Part shown: piece by piece, positions 35,431 through 43,834 of the stretch
Numbering within the stretch: the stretch's first letter is position 1
Layout: the number at the start of each line of letters is the position of its first letter
Assembly: GCA_944412495.1 (NCBI GenBank)
Contig: CALYBL010000018.1
Span: 1-64,000 of the forward strand
DNA: 64,000 nucleotides
DNA from: an uncultured Clostridia bacterium
Lineage (GTDB): Bacteria > Bacillota > Clostridia > Oscillospirales > Acutalibacteraceae
Direction of reading: 5' to 3'
Translations under genes and position numbers: made by a program
The notes under the pieces: generated by a model
Told to the model about the DNA's origin: nothing
The model's database searches: none
What the model saw: the letters and a program-made list of their open reading frames with translations, nothing else

Positions 35431-35470
35431 AACAGGCTGTAACGTTTACAGCCTGTTTATAATTTTTTGT
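35431..35470. terminator. Terminator between udp and mazF
   Basis: AACAGGCTGTAA (35431-35442) with TTACAGCCTGTT (35446-35457), loop CGT, flanked by A-run and T-run; works for both convergent genes. Confidence 0.85.
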
Positions 35471-35485
35471 ATTTATCGGCAAAGC

Positions 35486-35863
35486 TTATGTAGCCCCGCC
35501 GGCGGTATTATCATGTGCCGACGGCAGACCTAAGCTCACCGTAATCGCATCATTGACCGCCGTCATGGACGAGTCATCAAGCCTGCCCATCCTTTCCTTA
35601 AGTCTTCTTTTGTCTATTGTCCGCACCTGCTCAAGAAGCACTATCGAATCCTTTGCAAGTCCGCAGTTTTCCGCATTTACCTTAATGTGAGTCGGAAGGT
35701 TGCTTTTGTCCTTCTGGCTCGTTATGGCTGCGGCGATAACCGTAGGACTGTACTTGTTTCCGATATCGTTCTGAACAATCAGCACCGGGCGGACGCCGCC
35801 CTGCTCAGAGCCTACCACAGGGCTCAAATCCGCGTAGTATATATCCCCTCTTTTTATTGTCAC
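35486..35863 (-). CDS. mazF: MazF/PemK family mRNA interferase
   Basis: A 125-residue ribosome-independent endoribonuclease of the MazF (EndoA) family. The N-terminal [20 protein letters not shown], the [12 protein letters not shown] block and [10 protein letters not shown] are diagnostic; its C-terminus is slightly longer than usual. The start is a GTG. In B. subtilis the order is acpS-ydcC-alr-mazE-mazF. Here acpS and a lipoprotein are present, but alr and the mazE antitoxin are not, and no small gene is seen in the 489 bases upstream. The antitoxin must be elsewhere or absent. Confidence 0.93.
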   Translation of the reverse strand: MTIKRGDIYYADLSPVVGSEQGGVRPVLIVQNDIGNKYSPTVIAAAITSQKDKSNLPTHIKVNAENCGLAKDSIVLLEQVRTIDKRRLKERMGRLDDSSMTAVNDAITVSLGLPSAHDNTAGGAT

Positions 35864-36352
35864 TTACTTCACGCTCCGCTTTTTTAGTAGTCGGTAATGT
35901 CCGCATATATATTTTTACCAGACAGACGTAAGGCTAAACATTATCGGGAGCAAAATATGTTAAGCCTATATTTTTTGCAGGGATGTCCGTCACTAACATT
36001 GTATTAAGCAGCGCGTGGTTTTGCCAATGCGCATAGTACAGTATGATTGCGTAGATTTCGCATTATATTTGGCATTATCTTATTTAACAAAGTATGGTAT
36101 CTGAAAATAAATACAAAATACACGAATAAAAATTTTTATCAGAATATTTTTGGAATCACTATATGATGCGCAGGAAGACAGATGCCGTAAGGTGCGGCGC
36201 CGGAGGGCATATGCGCTGCCGTTTCCGGTTATATGCCGGCGCGGCGGTCATCCCTACCCTGCTCTCTCATTTAAGCGTTGCTATAATGCCAGACAAAAGA
36301 AAAAGAGGAGCAGAGGGCAAGCTGCTCCTTTTCTCAATATAAACAATTTACG
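35864..36352. other. Spacer where mazE would be expected
   Basis: Searched on the minus strand for a short antitoxin gene; none with a start and ribosome site is seen. Holds the terminator at 36295-36328. Confidence 0.5.
36295..36328 (-). terminator. Terminator of the acpS-nnr-lipoprotein operon
   Basis: GGAGCAG (36307-36313) with CTGCTCC (36322-36328), followed on the minus strand by a T-rich run. Confidence 0.75.
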
Positions 36353-36880
36353 TCATTGCATTGCCTCAAAGCCAGATACATCCGCCTCCATGCTTATCGA
36401 CGGGATGCTTATACCGGTAAGAGCACCGCTCTCGCAGTCAAACGAGAGGCTGTACTTCCCCGATTTGCCGACAGCGGAATAAATATAATTTGTTCCGGCT
36501 TTAAGGACCTCAAACTCCGTCTCCTGAGCCGCTGCATCGAGCGAATTGACTATTCCCTCCGCAAAGCCGGAGTCGGGAAGTATTTCGCTGTCAAACGGCA
36601 CAGATATTCCCATATAGAAAAGCGTAAACTTGCCGCCGGACCACTCAAGCGACATCCCCGACAGCGGCGCCGGGTCCGTTATTTCTATAACACAGACGCC
36701 CGCCGACGGCATCGTCATGTGCGCTGATATTGACATGCCGTTGTAGCTGACGGTCATGTCGCAGTTAAAACCGCTTATTATGCTCTGCGGGATTTTGGCC
36801 TCTGTTTTTGCCGAAGAGCAGGATGGTGCTGCGACAACAGTAAAAATCAGCAAAGAAATAATCAGGAGACGCTTTTTCAA
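36353..36880 (-). CDS. Lipoprotein in the acpS-mazF region
   Basis: A 175-residue secreted lipoprotein: signal helix at 1-18 and lipobox AAPSC with Cys21. The mature part is beta-rich with no family motif I can name; it occupies the place of B. subtilis ydcC, a LolA-like lipoprotein, and weakly resembles that fold (repeated strands such as CDMTVSYNGMSISAHM and KYSLSFDCESGALTGI). The start is a TTG directly after the nnr stop, with AGGTG inside the nnr end, so it is translationally coupled. Confidence 0.75.
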   Translation of the reverse strand: MKKRLLIISLLIFTVVAAPSCSSAKTEAKIPQSIISGFNCDMTVSYNGMSISAHMTMPSAGVCVIEITDPAPLSGMSLEWSGGKFTLFYMGISVPFDSEILPDSGFAEGIVNSLDAAAQETEFEVLKAGTNYIYSAVGKSGKYSLSFDCESGALTGISIPSISMEADVSGFEAMQ

Positions 36881-38425
36881 TCATATCACCTGTCTGTTTT
36901 CAAATTCAGAAAACAGCTCCGCAAGCTCGTTTATCATATCAGTCGGAGTTACAAAGCGCTGCGAATATTTCTTCTCGGCCGCCTCTCCGGCAAGGCCGTG
37001 CATGCAAACGGCAGACCTTACTGCGTCAACCATACCCATGCCCTGCGTTATAAACGAGAGTATCATGCCGCTGAGCATATCGCCGCTTCCGGCCGTGGCC
37101 ATGGCCGGAGAGCCGGTCAGGTTTATATACGCCGTATCACCGCACGCCACTATCGTATTCGCTCCCTTAAGCAGCAGTATCACGTTGTATTCCTGCGCAA
37201 AATCTCTTGCATACTTAAACCTGTTGCTTTGTATCTCCTTCGACGTTACGCCGCACAGCCTCGCCATCTCACCGGGATGCGGAGTCAAAACGGCCGGAGC
37301 CGACATCTTCTTTAATATACTTATGTCGTCTGCTATGGCATTTATGCCATCAGCGTCGAGAACAATAGGCTTATTTATCTTTTTGAGCAGGGATTTAACC
37401 AGATTTGACGTCTGCATATCGCTGCCAAGCCCACAGCCTATAAGCACGGCGTCGCATTTGCCTGCAAGCTCCATTATCCTGTCATAGGCTGAAAGAGCCA
37501 TGCCGCCGCTCTCCGTCTGCGGCATTGGATATACCATATACTCCGGCATATAACCGGCAACGGCAGCGCATATGCCCTCCGGCACCGCGCATTTGACGAT
37601 GCCGGCGCCGCACCTTACGGCAGCCGAGGCAGAAATGACCGCTGCACCGGACATGCCCTGTGCTCCGCACACTGCGAGCGCTGTGCCGAAATCGCCCTTG
37701 TGGCTGTCCTTCCTGCGCTTTTTAAACAGGCGGCTTATATCCTCCTTATCTATTGAATACAGCTTTGTGTCTATGTTATTCACCGCTTCGTCGTATATGC
37801 CTATGTCCGCGGTGATTATGCGCCCGCAGTAATCCACTGCCGGCGATATGGCATGTGCCGGCTTTAGGGCTATGAAGCTCACGGTTATATCAGCCTTGAT
37901 ACAGTCGCCCTCAACAGCGCCGGTGTCAGCGTTTGCACCGCTCGGAATGTCAAGTGAAATTATCGGCTTGCCGACGGCGCACATGAATCGTATGAGAGCA
38001 TCGGTCGGTTTGCGCACACTGCCCTTAAAGCCTATCCCGAATATTGCGTCCACCAAAATATCAGCGCTCTTTATAAGCGCGCTGACGGACGTCGGCTCCG
38101 TACGGTAAGAAACTATTGGGATGCCAATGTCCCTTGCGCGCACGCGCATCTCCGACGCCTCAGCGGTGACGGGCATATCGCCCGCAAGGACTATTCTCGT
38201 ATCGGCACCGTGCTCCTTGAGCTTACGCGCTACGACAAAGCCGTCGCCGCCGTTGTTGCCCTTGCCGCAAACTATTATTATGCGTTTGCCTCTTACATCG
38301 TAATTTTCGCGTATGATGCGGGCCGCCGCAGAACCGGCATTCTCCATAAGACGCAGCGGCGGCATGCCCATGCCGTATGCCGTCTGCTCTGCTTTGCGTA
38401 CCTGTTCACTGTCAAAAAAACGCAT
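36881..38425 (-). CDS. nnr: Bifunctional NAD(P)H-hydrate repair enzyme
   Basis: A 514-residue fusion that repairs hydrated NADH and NADPH. Residues 1-215 are the epimerase (YjeF_N): MENAGSAAARII, CGKGNNGGDGFVVARKL and VDAIFGIGFKGSVR. Residues 225-505 are the ADP-dependent dehydratase (ribokinase-like): GAQGMSGAAVISASAAVRCGAG, VLTPHPGEMARL and the GSGDMLSGMI active site near 450. It follows acpS with 23 bases between. The acpS-nnr order is common in Firmicutes. Confidence 0.95.
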   Translation of the reverse strand: MRFFDSEQVRKAEQTAYGMGMPPLRLMENAGSAAARIIRENYDVRGKRIIIVCGKGNNGGDGFVVARKLKEHGADTRIVLAGDMPVTAEASEMRVRARDIGIPIVSYRTEPTSVSALIKSADILVDAIFGIGFKGSVRKPTDALIRFMCAVGKPIISLDIPSGANADTGAVEGDCIKADITVSFIALKPAHAISPAVDYCGRIITADIGIYDEAVNNIDTKLYSIDKEDISRLFKKRRKDSHKGDFGTALAVCGAQGMSGAAVISASAAVRCGAGIVKCAVPEGICAAVAGYMPEYMVYPMPQTESGGMALSAYDRIMELAGKCDAVLIGCGLGSDMQTSNLVKSLLKKINKPIVLDADGINAIADDISILKKMSAPAVLTPHPGEMARLCGVTSKEIQSNRFKYARDFAQEYNVILLLKGANTIVACGDTAYINLTGSPAMATAGSGDMLSGMILSFITQGMGMVDAVRSAVCMHGLAGEAAEKKYSQRFVTPTDMINELAELFSEFENRQVI

Positions 38426-38448
38426 ATTTTATCACCACAACATTAATA

Positions 38449-38805
38449 TTAATAAGCCACGACAACCGCCGTGGCATATTTATCAGTATGAGTTATGCTA
38501 ACCGAATATTCGTACCCGTTTTTTCTGCTTATTTCGGCGGCACGGCCGGAAAGGCTCAGATACGGCGCACCAAGCTCGTCGTGCAGGAGAGAAACCTCGT
38601 TTAGCGCAAAGCCGCGTATTCCGGTGCCGAGCGCCTTTGAAAACGCCTCCTTGGCGGCAAAGCACGCCGCAGCCGACTGCGGTACAAAATTGCGCTTTTC
38701 AAGCTCTGCTATCTCCTCTGCAGAATATACTCTTTCAATAAAGCGTTTATTCTTTATGCTTGCCTCTATCCTGTATATCTCTACTGTGTCAATCCCCAAA
38801 CGCAT
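38449..38805 (-). CDS. acpS: Holo-[acyl-carrier-protein] synthase
   Basis: A 118-residue phosphopantetheinyl transferase that activates ACP using CoA. The two motifs are LGIDTVEIYRI (Asp near residue 5, Mg binding) and FAAKEAFSKALGTG. The ATG at 38805 is preceded by AGGTGG; it overlaps the end of the upstream DUF6106 gene by 17 bases. The protein it would modify is not encoded in the fab cluster of this window. Confidence 0.95.
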   Translation of the reverse strand: MRLGIDTVEIYRIEASIKNKRFIERVYSAEEIAELEKRNFVPQSAAACFAAKEAFSKALGTGIRGFALNEVSLLHDELGAPYLSLSGRAAEISRKNGYEYSVSITHTDKYATAVVVAY

Positions 38806-39313
38806 CTCCTGCCACCTGCCTCGGCACATATCTCTTAAGTGCACCGAGCACCTTTTCGTTTGGAGTAAACACTACAAGCGTATACCCGGTGTCCTTTGTA
38901 TTGACAGTAGCGTACCACTGATTCTCGGCATTCTCCGTACAGGCTATTAGCCGTGTTTTATAATTTTTGCCCGCGTGCTCCTTTGCGTCGTATCTGCCGA
39001 AGGTCTCAAACTCCCGGCAGGTGGTCGAAAGCACTCTCTGCCGTTTCGATTTGGCTATTATCTTATCTATGTCAAAATATCCGTTTGTCAGGGCGTATTC
39101 ATATTCTATATTAAATCGGCTGGAAAGCCTGTATGCGCCGAACACCTCGCCTATCATGGCCACAAAAAACAGTATGCCGCCGATTCTTATTGCAAACATA
39201 AGATATATCAGAACTACGGCAAGCATAATTGCTACCCACCATATAAAGAGCTGAAGCACCGTTTCCTTTGTCGATTTTTTCTTTGCAACTATCTGCTCAA
39301 CGAATAAATCCAT
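38789..39313 (-). CDS. DUF6106 family membrane protein
   Basis: A 174-residue protein with two membrane helices at about residues 20-60 (LFIWWVAIMLAVVLIYLMF, then IGGILFFVAMIGEVF), a short N-terminal cytosolic part with KKKSTKETV, and a soluble C-terminal domain with EYEYALTNGYFDIDKI and KNYKTRLIACTENAENQWY. These fit DUF6106, a clostridial family of unknown function, often next to acpS. The C-terminal part may have a PH-like fold. GAGAGG lies before the start. First gene of the acpS operon. Confidence 0.8.
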   Translation of the reverse strand: MDLFVEQIVAKKKSTKETVLQLFIWWVAIMLAVVLIYLMFAIRIGGILFFVAMIGEVFGAYRLSSRFNIEYEYALTNGYFDIDKIIAKSKRQRVLSTTCREFETFGRYDAKEHAGKNYKTRLIACTENAENQWYATVNTKDTGYTLVVFTPNEKVLGALKRYVPRQVAGDAFGD

Positions 39314-39922
39314 TTTTAACCTCTCATTTTAAATTTTAATGAGCCACCCAAAGCAAAGCGGCCGCATATTAATATTTTAATATATTGTATAATTTAACTC
39401 TCCCCGTGTCAAGCCAAAGCCATTTTTCTTTACAAATGTTTCATGAATCGGCCGTTACAATGCGTCCGGCAAAGAGAAGGATAAGCCTGTCAGACGCCAT
39501 TCCATATTTTTCACTGACTCCTGCAAAAAAACCGGTGCCTTTTTTCATGATCATATAGTTCCCTTATACTGCCATACTGTCTCAGTATAAATAAAAAGCA
39601 CCGGCCAAATGGCTTAGGTGCTTTTCGTCACGCTTATGAAAAAACGGAGTATGATTATATTATTCCTGCTTCTTTGCGAAAAAGCCTTGCGTGGGAAGGA
39701 GCCGGTTAAGCAGCTTATCACCTTGCGGCCGCTGCGATATTTACACGTTTATGTATTAACCCGGTGTTTATCCAGCAAATCCGCGCGCTTTTTTATTTGA
39801 GCCGCAGCAGGACTTGAGCAAAGCCGCATTGCTGATAAAATATTGCAGCCCCATAATACTCTGCTCAAGCGATGCTTCTCATATAAACAAAGCGTCATTA
39901 AAAGCAGCATGCTTTAAGCCTC
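39314..39922. other. Spacer with a gene relic and a long inverted repeat
   Basis: Besides the glycosyltransferase relic (39432-39530), CCGGTGCCTTTTTT (39531-39545 region) can pair with AAAAAGCACCGG (39593-39604), and AAAAGCACC/GGTGCTTTT (39594-39625) forms an alternative terminator-like hairpin. A 60-codon open frame at 39618 starts like a signal peptide but has no ribosome site. Confidence 0.45.
39432..39530 (-). pseudogene. Relic of a family 4 glycosyltransferase
   Basis: On the minus strand one frame reads VSEKYGMASDRLILLFAGR, then IVTADS-stop. The intact gene at 52267 has CEKYGIPSDRLIFLFVGR at the same place. The DNA is also close: GTCTGACAGGCTTATC is identical in both, with near-matching bases on each side (GAAAAATAY, CTTCTCTTY, GGACGCAT). 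No start, flanking domains or full frame remain, so it is a fragment of a lost duplicate. Confidence 0.75.
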
Positions 39923-40555
39923 TTAGCGAAGATTTTTCACCATGTCCTTAAGCTCTGCTGCTGCGGCGGTGATGTCCGGCTGGGAAATTATCGCCGATAC
40001 CACCGATATGCCGTCTATACCTGTGCCGTAAAAGGCCGGCAGAGTTGTTTTGTTTATCCCGCCTATGACGACTATGGGAAGGCTTATCTCTTCCCTTATG
40101 CGCATCAGCTCCTCCATGGTGACGTCGGCGGCATCGGTCTTGGTGCCCGTCTTATACATTGCGCCGACGCCGAGATAGTCCGCGCCCTCGCTCTGGGCCT
40201 GCCTCGCCTGTGAAAGAGTCGCGGCGGAGATGCCTATGATTTTATCATCGCCGAATATCCTGCGCGCTGCCGAAATAGGCAAATCGCTCTGCCCGAGATG
40301 CAGGCCGGCGGCGTCTACCGCCATGGCTATGTCAAGCCGGTCGTTTATTATAAGCGGCACACCGCAGCTGTCCGTTATCTTTTTAACGCTGACGGCCGTG
40401 TCGTAAAACTCCCTTGAAGATGCGTTTTTTTCTCTCAGCTGAACGACAGTGCAGCCGCCGGCTATCGCCTGCTCTACCGCCTCTTCGAGTGTGGCGGTAC
40501 TCATAAGGTCGCGGTCGGTCACAAGATAAAGGCTTAAATCAATATTTTTCTTCAT
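39923..40555 (-). CDS. thiE: Thiamine-phosphate synthase
   Basis: A 210-residue TIM-barrel enzyme that joins HMP-diphosphate to thiazole phosphate. Motifs: [14 protein letters not shown] near residue 39, [24 protein letters not shown] near 70-93, [29 protein letters not shown] and [21 protein letters not shown]. The start overlaps thiM by 17 bases with AGGGTG inside thiM. Last gene of the TPP-riboswitch operon. Confidence 0.96.
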   Translation of the reverse strand: MKKNIDLSLYLVTDRDLMSTATLEEAVEQAIAGGCTVVQLREKNASSREFYDTAVSVKKITDSCGVPLIINDRLDIAMAVDAAGLHLGQSDLPISAARRIFGDDKIIGISAATLSQARQAQSEGADYLGVGAMYKTGTKTDAADVTMEELMRIREEISLPIVVIGGINKTTLPAFYGTGIDGISVVSAIISQPDITAAAAELKDMVKNLR

Positions 40556-41357
40556 CCATTTTCACCCTGCTCATAAATATTTCCGGAGTCATATTACTGA
40601 GGCTGTCTATTATTCCGGAGCGCAGGCTGCCGGTGCCGCGGCTGGTCTCAAGGGATATTTCTCCGCTTATCCCCATGACCGCGATGGCCGTGACGGCGCC
40701 CTCATAGGCTCTGCCTGAGGCAGCCACATAGCCGCCGGTTATAGATGTCGTCATGCAGCCGGTGCCGGTTATCTTTGACATATCAGCAACGCCGTTGCTT
40801 ATGCGGCAAACTCTCTCGCCGTCGGAAATTATGTCCACGGCGCCGGTTATGGCAACGGTGCAGCCAAGCCTTTTGGCAAGATTTACGGCAATATCCGCGC
40901 CGCTTTCCTCCGCAGCGTCGTCGGCTGCGGCGTCAACGCCCTTTGTCGCGCTGGCAAGGCCGCTTACGCACTTTATCTCGGACATGTTACCCCTTATTAC
41001 GGCAAGCTTTATCTCGGACATTATCCGCTTTGACACCTCTGTGCGCAGCGGGGTGGCTCCGGCGCCGACGGGGTCGAATATTACGGGAATGTTAAGCTCG
41101 TTTGCCTTTTTCCCGGCGGCAAGCATGGATTCTATCGTGCGGCGGTTGAGTGTGCCTATGTTTATCACTAACGCAGAGGCTATGGAAACCATGTCGCATA
41201 CCTCGTCAAGCTCGTCAGCCATTACCGGCGACGCCCCGACGGCCAGCACTGCGTTTGCGCAGTCGTTGACGGTGACGTAATTCGTCATATTATGCACAAG
41301 CGGACATTTTTTCCTTGTTTCCTTTACAATTTCACTACATGTTTCCTTGATGCTCAT
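40539..41357 (-). CDS. thiM: Hydroxyethylthiazole kinase
   Basis: A 272-residue ribokinase-like enzyme that phosphorylates salvaged hydroxyethylthiazole. Family motifs are [28 protein letters not shown] at residues 21-48, [36 protein letters not shown] and the active-site [20 protein letters not shown] precedes the ATG. With no thiF/S/G/H here, the cell may make HMP and salvage thiazole, unless those genes are elsewhere. Confidence 0.96.
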   Translation of the reverse strand: MSIKETCSEIVKETRKKCPLVHNMTNYVTVNDCANAVLAVGASPVMADELDEVCDMVSIASALVINIGTLNRRTIESMLAAGKKANELNIPVIFDPVGAGATPLRTEVSKRIMSEIKLAVIRGNMSEIKCVSGLASATKGVDAAADDAAEESGADIAVNLAKRLGCTVAITGAVDIISDGERVCRISNGVADMSKITGTGCMTTSITGGYVAASGRAYEGAVTAIAVMGISGEISLETSRGTGSLRSGIIDSLSNMTPEIFMSRVKMDEEKY

Positions 41358-41582
41358 TTTTGTTTCTCCTTTTAGTTTAATTTATTTAACGGCCGTTATA
41401 AGCGGCTCAAAAACCAAATAATCCTGATAAGGCGGCCGATAATTGCACGGCGGGCAGCTGAAGCATTTGCGCAAACAGCAGGCCGAGCCCGGACGAAGCT
41501 TGCGCCCTATGTTCAGCTTTTTCTTTTGTCTTGCCGCACGCGTCGGAGCGGGATCCTTTCCGTTACCTCTTTACACAGCGGG

Positions 41583-42899
41583 TTATTGTTTTGCCTCAGC
41601 GTCCTCAATGGTCACCTTTTTGCCCGACAGGACCTTGTTCATGGTGTCGACGGCGCACATGCGCCCGCACATTGTGCATCTGCCGTTTTTCCTCCCGGCC
41701 TCCTCATAATATCTGCGCGCTTTCTCCTCGTCTATCGCGTAGGTGAACATTTCCTCCCAATCAATGCGGCGGCGGGCGTCGCTCATTTTGTTGTCTATTT
41801 CGCGCGCGCCCTTTACACCCTTGGCAATATCGGCGGCATGCGCAGCTATGCGCGACGCTATCACGCCCTCCTTAACATCGTCGGCGTTCGGCAGGCGAAG
41901 ATGCTCCGCCGGCGTAACGTAGCAGAGAAAGTCAGCGCCGCTGGCTGCCGCTATCGCTCCGCCTATCGCGGAGGTTATGTGGTCGTATCCCGGCGCTATG
42001 TCCGTCACCAGCGGGCCGAGCACATAAAACGGAGCGCCGTGGCACATGCGCTTCTGCAGCTTCATATTCGCCTCTATTTCGTTTATCGCCATATGTCCGG
42101 GGCCCTCAACCATGACCTGCACGTCCTTTTTCCATGCGCGCTCGGTGAGCAGGGCAAGCTCAGTAAGCTCGGCTATCTGGCAGACGTCGGTGGCATCCTC
42201 TATACAGCCGGGGCGCATGGCATCGCCGAGGCTTATGGCCACGTCATATTCGCGCAGTATGTCGAGCACATCGTCGTAATATTCGTAAAACGGGTTCTCA
42301 TTGCCCGTCATCTCCATCCATGCAAAGAGCAGTGAGCCGCCGCGAGAAACGATGTTCATAAGGCGGCCTGACTCCTTTATAACTGCGGCCGTTTTGCGGT
42401 TGACGCCGGCGTGTATCGTCATGAAGTCTACGCCCTCCTCAGCGTGGGCGCGCACCACCTTTAAAAATTCGTCCGCCGTTATGTCGCACAGGTCCTTTTC
42501 AAGATACCCCACCGCGTCATATACCGGCACCGTGCCTATCATAAGCGGAGACATACTTATAAGGCGCTCCCTGAAGTCCTTTGTCTTGCCGTAATTGCTT
42601 AAATCCATTATGGCATGCGCACCGTATTTTTCGGCTATCTGCGCCTTTTCAAGCTCAACCTCGTAGTTTATGCAGTCGCCGGATATTCCGAGGTTGACGT
42701 TTATTTTTGTGCTCAGCCCTTCACCCACGCCGCACGGCTTGAGATTCTTATGATTTTTGTTTGCGGGTATTATCACTCTGCCAGCGGCAATCCTTTCACA
42801 GAGAAGCTTTGCCGATACTCCCTCGTTTTCGGCGACAGACTGCATTTCGTCGGTTATTATCCCCTTTTTCGCTGCCTCCATTTGAGTTTTATATTCCAT
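41583..42899 (-). CDS. thiC: Phosphomethylpyrimidine synthase
   Basis: A 438-residue radical-SAM enzyme that rearranges aminoimidazole ribotide to HMP phosphate. Recognised blocks: [53 protein letters not shown] and [16 protein letters not shown]. The cluster-binding end is CTMCGRMC with Cys408, 411 and 415, spacing C-x2-C-x3-C, shorter by one than the E. coli-type C-x2-C-x4-C. It lacks the long N-terminal region of proteobacterial ThiC, as usual for anaerobes. It is preceded by a TPP riboswitch and attenuator. Confidence 0.96.
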   Translation of the reverse strand: MEYKTQMEAAKKGIITDEMQSVAENEGVSAKLLCERIAAGRVIIPANKNHKNLKPCGVGEGLSTKINVNLGISGDCINYEVELEKAQIAEKYGAHAIMDLSNYGKTKDFRERLISMSPLMIGTVPVYDAVGYLEKDLCDITADEFLKVVRAHAEEGVDFMTIHAGVNRKTAAVIKESGRLMNIVSRGGSLLFAWMEMTGNENPFYEYYDDVLDILREYDVAISLGDAMRPGCIEDATDVCQIAELTELALLTERAWKKDVQVMVEGPGHMAINEIEANMKLQKRMCHGAPFYVLGPLVTDIAPGYDHITSAIGGAIAAASGADFLCYVTPAEHLRLPNADDVKEGVIASRIAAHAADIAKGVKGAREIDNKMSDARRRIDWEEMFTYAIDEEKARRYYEEAGRKNGRCTMCGRMCAVDTMNKVLSGKKVTIEDAEAKQ

Positions 42900-43232
42900 T
42901 TTTCTTCTCTCCCTTAGCTTTGATTTTTTGTTCTCTTATATTTATTTTGCCATAAGTGTTAGAGCTCATTTAGTCATCAAGCAGTGCTTCGGCCCCGCTG
43001 GCCAAAGGCGCCGATGACGGTTATTGTCAGCATGCCAGCGTCCCTTGTATCGTCGGGATAATCGTTCAGGAGGACAGCGGTGAAAAACAATTAAACCCGA
43101 TTTCAAGGTTTATTGACGTGGCTAAAAGCCAAGTATCTGTCAAACGCGACGAACGAATTAAGCTCTGCCGTCTCTGAAAAAAGCCAAAGATATGCAAAAG
43201 GAATTTGCCGCTTTATATGCAGAGCCAAGCAC
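42900..43232. other. Long leader between attenuator and thiC
   Basis: About 330 bases. One minus-strand frame at 42970-43085 reads AVLLNDYPDDTRDAGMLTIT then VIGAFGQRGRSTA-stop, which looks protein-like; it may be a gene relic of a family I do not recognise, but has no ribosome site. Nothing else is seen. Confidence 0.35.
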
Positions 43233-43260
43233 ATAAAAAAGCCTGCCCATAGGCAAGCTT
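43233..43260 (-). terminator. Riboswitch-controlled attenuator terminator
   Basis: On the minus strand AAGCTTGCC pairs with GGCAGGCTT (one G-U pair), then TTTTTT. It lies about 45 bases after the TPP aptamer and before thiC, so TPP binding should favour premature termination. Confidence 0.8.
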
Positions 43261-43305
43261 TAATTTCAAGACGCGCGCCGCAGATACCTTTCCGGCACAG
43301 CTTAA

Positions 43306-43392
43306 ACTTACTTCCCTACGATAGTATTAACTAACAGGTTCAATGGGTCAGGTTTTACCTTCTCAACCGTTTGGACGGTCCCCCCGTAAATC
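43306..43392 (-). promoter_or_regulatory. TPP riboswitch (THI element)
   Basis: Read on the minus strand, the aptamer shows ACGGGGGGACCG, the pyrimidine-sensing TTGAGA (variant of CTGAGA), ACCCATTGAACCTG and the closing ATCGTAGGGAAGT: the conserved order of the TPP riboswitch. It controls thiC-thiM-thiE. Confidence 0.95.
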
Positions 43393-43834
43393 AAAAATAT
43401 TCACTTTTTTCCCGGCGCCTTGTACAGTATAAAAATACATACGCGCCTGTGCCCTTATATTATATCATCTGTACGGCAGTTGTCAAATTTTTTTATAAAA
43501 CATCTGTGTCGGTCGGAATGTAATCATCTATTCCCGGCGCGTCCGCCTAAAATCAAGTTTAAATCAAGCTTAAGCCGCCGGGAGCCGAACACAATATGGT
43601 TTTAAGCGGCTAATTTACGCGCATGCTGCGTTAAAAGCCTCGTTAATCCGCCGCCCGGCAAGGGTAAAAATGTGAAAATGCGCCGCGCCGGCGCTTTTTC
43701 GGCACATCGAGTTTGCTTCCCGGCAGCTTAAGTAACGTACCTGACGCGGGAAGCTGAAAGCATATTTTCTGTATTTGCGGCTGTCCGGCAGAAGGCGGCA
43801 AACATGTTCTTTACAAAGACATGGATTTAACTGA
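43393..43834. other. Spacer between the riboswitch and dnaE
   Basis: No gene. Holds a GC-rich hairpin GCGCCG-CGC-CGGCGC with a TTTTT tail on the plus strand (43680-43699) and GCTTCCCG/CGGGAAGC (43715-43753), which could end dnaE transcripts on the minus strand. Confidence 0.5.
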
